From positions 1-46,018 of the forward strand of contig CAJXCK010000007.1 of the NCBI GenBank assembly GCA_913051785.1: a stretch of 46,018 nucleotides of DNA. The letters are read 5' to 3'. Shown piece after piece: positions 45,026 through 46,018 of this stretch. Within the stretch, counting starts at the first letter, position 1, and the number at the start of each line of letters is the position of its first letter. The position numbers and the translations under genes are program-made. The notes below the pieces were generated by a model. The model did not search any database. It worked only from the letters and a program-made list of their open reading frames with translations, and had not been told where the DNA came from. The DNA is from an uncultured Gammaproteobacteria bacterium (GTDB taxonomy: Bacteria > Pseudomonadota > Gammaproteobacteria > Pseudomonadales > Azotimanducaceae).

Positions 45026-45478
45026 CTATGTTTTCTTGATGGCATAGATGCCGGAAAAAGAACTTGCAACATCGTTATTCTTGAGGGTTACCGAGGTAGA
45101 GAGCTCAATTCTTGCCTTCTCGTTGCTGACTAGATCTTCAGCGAAAATCTTTTTATTGGGAAACTTGCACTCAACGAGAATCTCTTCCGCTACTGGCTTT
45201 GCGTAGTCGATAGAGCCTTTTGCAATTACGATAGACGCGGAGACTCCCAGCAGGCGAAGCTGAAGGTACACCATACTCCATCCTGCTAGCGCCTGTATCG
45301 CGTAAAGACTACCCGCAAAAGCTGTGCCGTGCACGTTGGTGTTGGGTTCCAAAGAAGCGGAGCACTTCAGGGTGCTTTCATCGAACTTTATGGCCCTCAT
45401 TGACATGGCTTTTGATAGGGGTATTTTTTTAAACCAGATCTCTTCCAGGTGCCTGCAGGGCTCGATGAGTGTAGTCAT
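45026..45478 (-). CDS. Hotdog-fold thioesterase (YiiD C-terminal-like)
   Basis: A 150-residue protein of the hotdog thioesterase type. TNVHGTAFAGSLYAIQALAG is the central helix with preceding NVHGT, followed by ASIVIAKGSIDYAKPVAEEI (the usual strand pair) and a C-terminal KARIELSTSVTL. It looks like the YiiD C-terminal family; the acyl substrate is unknown. It is convergent with the TonB-domain lipoprotein (27 bases) and divergent from the ORF at 45506. Start ATG 45478. Confidence 0.82.
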   Translation of the reverse strand: MTTLIEPCRHLEEIWFKKIPLSKAMSMRAIKFDESTLKCSASLEPNTNVHGTAFAGSLYAIQALAGWSMVYLQLRLLGVSASIVIAKGSIDYAKPVAEEILVECKFPNKKIFAEDLVSNEKARIELSTSVTLKNNDVASSFSGIYAIKKT

Positions 45479-45505
45479 TTTTTCTTACGATTTTTGGAAA
45501 GGTTA

Positions 45506-45820
45506 TTGATAAGTGTGAATCTGGTTGACAGTGATGTCTACGAAGTAATTCTGAGCGATCGAGTAGAGACAAACCTTGAAGATGGTCGAGTCAAAATGCG
45601 TGGAGAGGGCGTCTATCGAGTTCGCATGTCGCAGGCTCAGTATCGCAAGATTTGTGGTGCGACAACGACTCATGAATGGGTGTTGTTGAATACGTTTCAG
45701 TATTTGATCGAGGAAGAGCAATTTGCTGAATTACCAGCGAGTTTTGATTTGCGGGATTTAGAAAATAAACTGCCAGGCTTTTTGAGTGAGATTCGACGAA
45801 GGGTCGGCTTCTCAGATTAG
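45506..45820 (+). CDS. Uncharacterised protein upstream of the amidohydrolase gene
   Basis: About 104 residues from TTG 45506; GTG 45515 is an alternative, and the open frame itself reaches 45449 in the divergent thioesterase gene. AAAGG lies directly upstream. The sequence is soluble and mixed alpha/beta (YEVILSDRVETNLEDGRVKM, then WVLLNTFQYLIEEEQFAELP). I do not recognise the family. It is followed by a 67-base gap and the exported amidohydrolase gene on the same strand. Confidence 0.65.
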   Translation: MISVNLVDSDVYEVILSDRVETNLEDGRVKMRGEGVYRVRMSQAQYRKICGATTTHEWVLLNTFQYLIEEEQFAELPASFDLRDLENKLPGFLSEIRRRVGFSD

Positions 45821-45887
45821 TGCTCTCGACTTGTTAGAAATTTACAAAGCCACTGTTAAGCTTCAAGCGTTAGTCAAGGAAGGTCAG

Positions 45888-46018
45888 CATGAAAATAATT
45901 TTGAGAAATTTTTCGTTAGCTCTGGCCTTTTTCACCCCACAGATCCACGCAGCCACATTTATCCCGCAACTTGTTGAGAAAATTACGCCCAGTGTGATTG
46001 AGTGGCGCAGAGACATTC
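45888..46018 (+). CDS. Exported M20-family amidohydrolase, N-terminus only
   Basis: The reading frame runs off the right edge after 43 codons. ATG 45888 has a strong AAGGAAGG upstream. It begins with a signal peptide (LRNFSLALAFFTPQIHAA, cleavage near residue 22) followed by FIPQLVEKITPSVIEWRRDI, which matches the start of M20D amidohydrolases/N-acyl-amino-acid hydrolases, whose next residues are usually H-x-x-P-E. Only the first fragment is visible, so the family call rests on this motif. Confidence 0.72.

Noticed and set aside
1-46018. CRISPR array, insertion sequence, prophage or toxin-antitoxin pair
   Set aside because: No set of equal repeats with unique spacers, no transposase, integrase, phage structural or toxin-like gene was seen; the 43-base palindrome triplet has only three sites and unequal inter-site sequence.

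Overview
The window looks like a chromosomal stretch of a gammaproteobacterium, probably a free-living aquatic one with a compact genome. No GC count was run; the DNA reads as moderate GC. The evidence is gene order and family type. From tRNA-Phe to gltBD the housekeeping genes run in nearly the same order as I recall for Pseudomonas: yggX, mutY, hisB, hisA, envC, a rhodanese, secB, trmL, ntrC, ntrB, glnA, typA, tatC, tatB, tatA, hisE, ubiB, ubiJ, ubiE, a DUF971 gene, hslU, hslV, a SPOR gene, priA, mrcA, aroK, aroB, gltB, gltD. Blocks usually interleaved there (hisH/hisF, hisI, grxC, argS, pilMNOPQ) are absent. Convergent genes end 3 to 27 bases apart and many genes start with TTG, which also suits a packed genome.

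Layout. 1-5.7 kb: partial tRNA-Phe, iron/oxidation protection and DNA repair (yggX-mutY), an unknown ORF with hisB-hisA, the division-linked amidase activator envC, and rhodanese-secB. 5.7-12 kb: trmL, the ntrBC nitrogen regulators, a eukaryotic-type (type II) glutamine synthetase, and typA. 12-19.7 kb: one long minus-strand run, hslV-hslU-DUF971-ubiE-ubiJ-ubiB-hisE-tatA-tatB-tatC, preceded by a SPOR protein. 19.7-27.7 kb: priA, a secreted M48 protease, PBP1a, aroK-aroB. 27.7-34 kb: gltB-gltD, of a sequence type unlike the enterobacterial/pseudomonad enzymes. 34-46 kb: a more accessory region with malate dehydrogenase, an enoyl-CoA hydratase/metallo-hydrolase pair, ogt, a TetR regulator behind three evenly spaced palindromes, a TauD-family dioxygenase, several small unknown proteins, a sugar-phosphate isomerase (SIS), a cytosolic GH20 hexosaminidase joined to a hexosamine-kinase-like gene and a TonB-domain lipoprotein, a thioesterase, an unknown ORF and the start of an exported M20 amidohydrolase.

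How they fit together. NtrBC, the type II glutamine synthetase and GltBD form the ammonium-assimilation core, and both enzymes appear to be non-native types sitting at their ancestral loci. The Tat, ubiquinone and HslUV genes form a conserved envelope/respiration block. The strongest new regulatory signal is a set of three GTAAC-N6-GTTAC palindromes spaced exactly 43 bases apart between ogt and tetR. The most plausible new metabolic module is the hexosaminidase/kinase pair. I found no CRISPR array, insertion sequence, prophage or obvious defence system.
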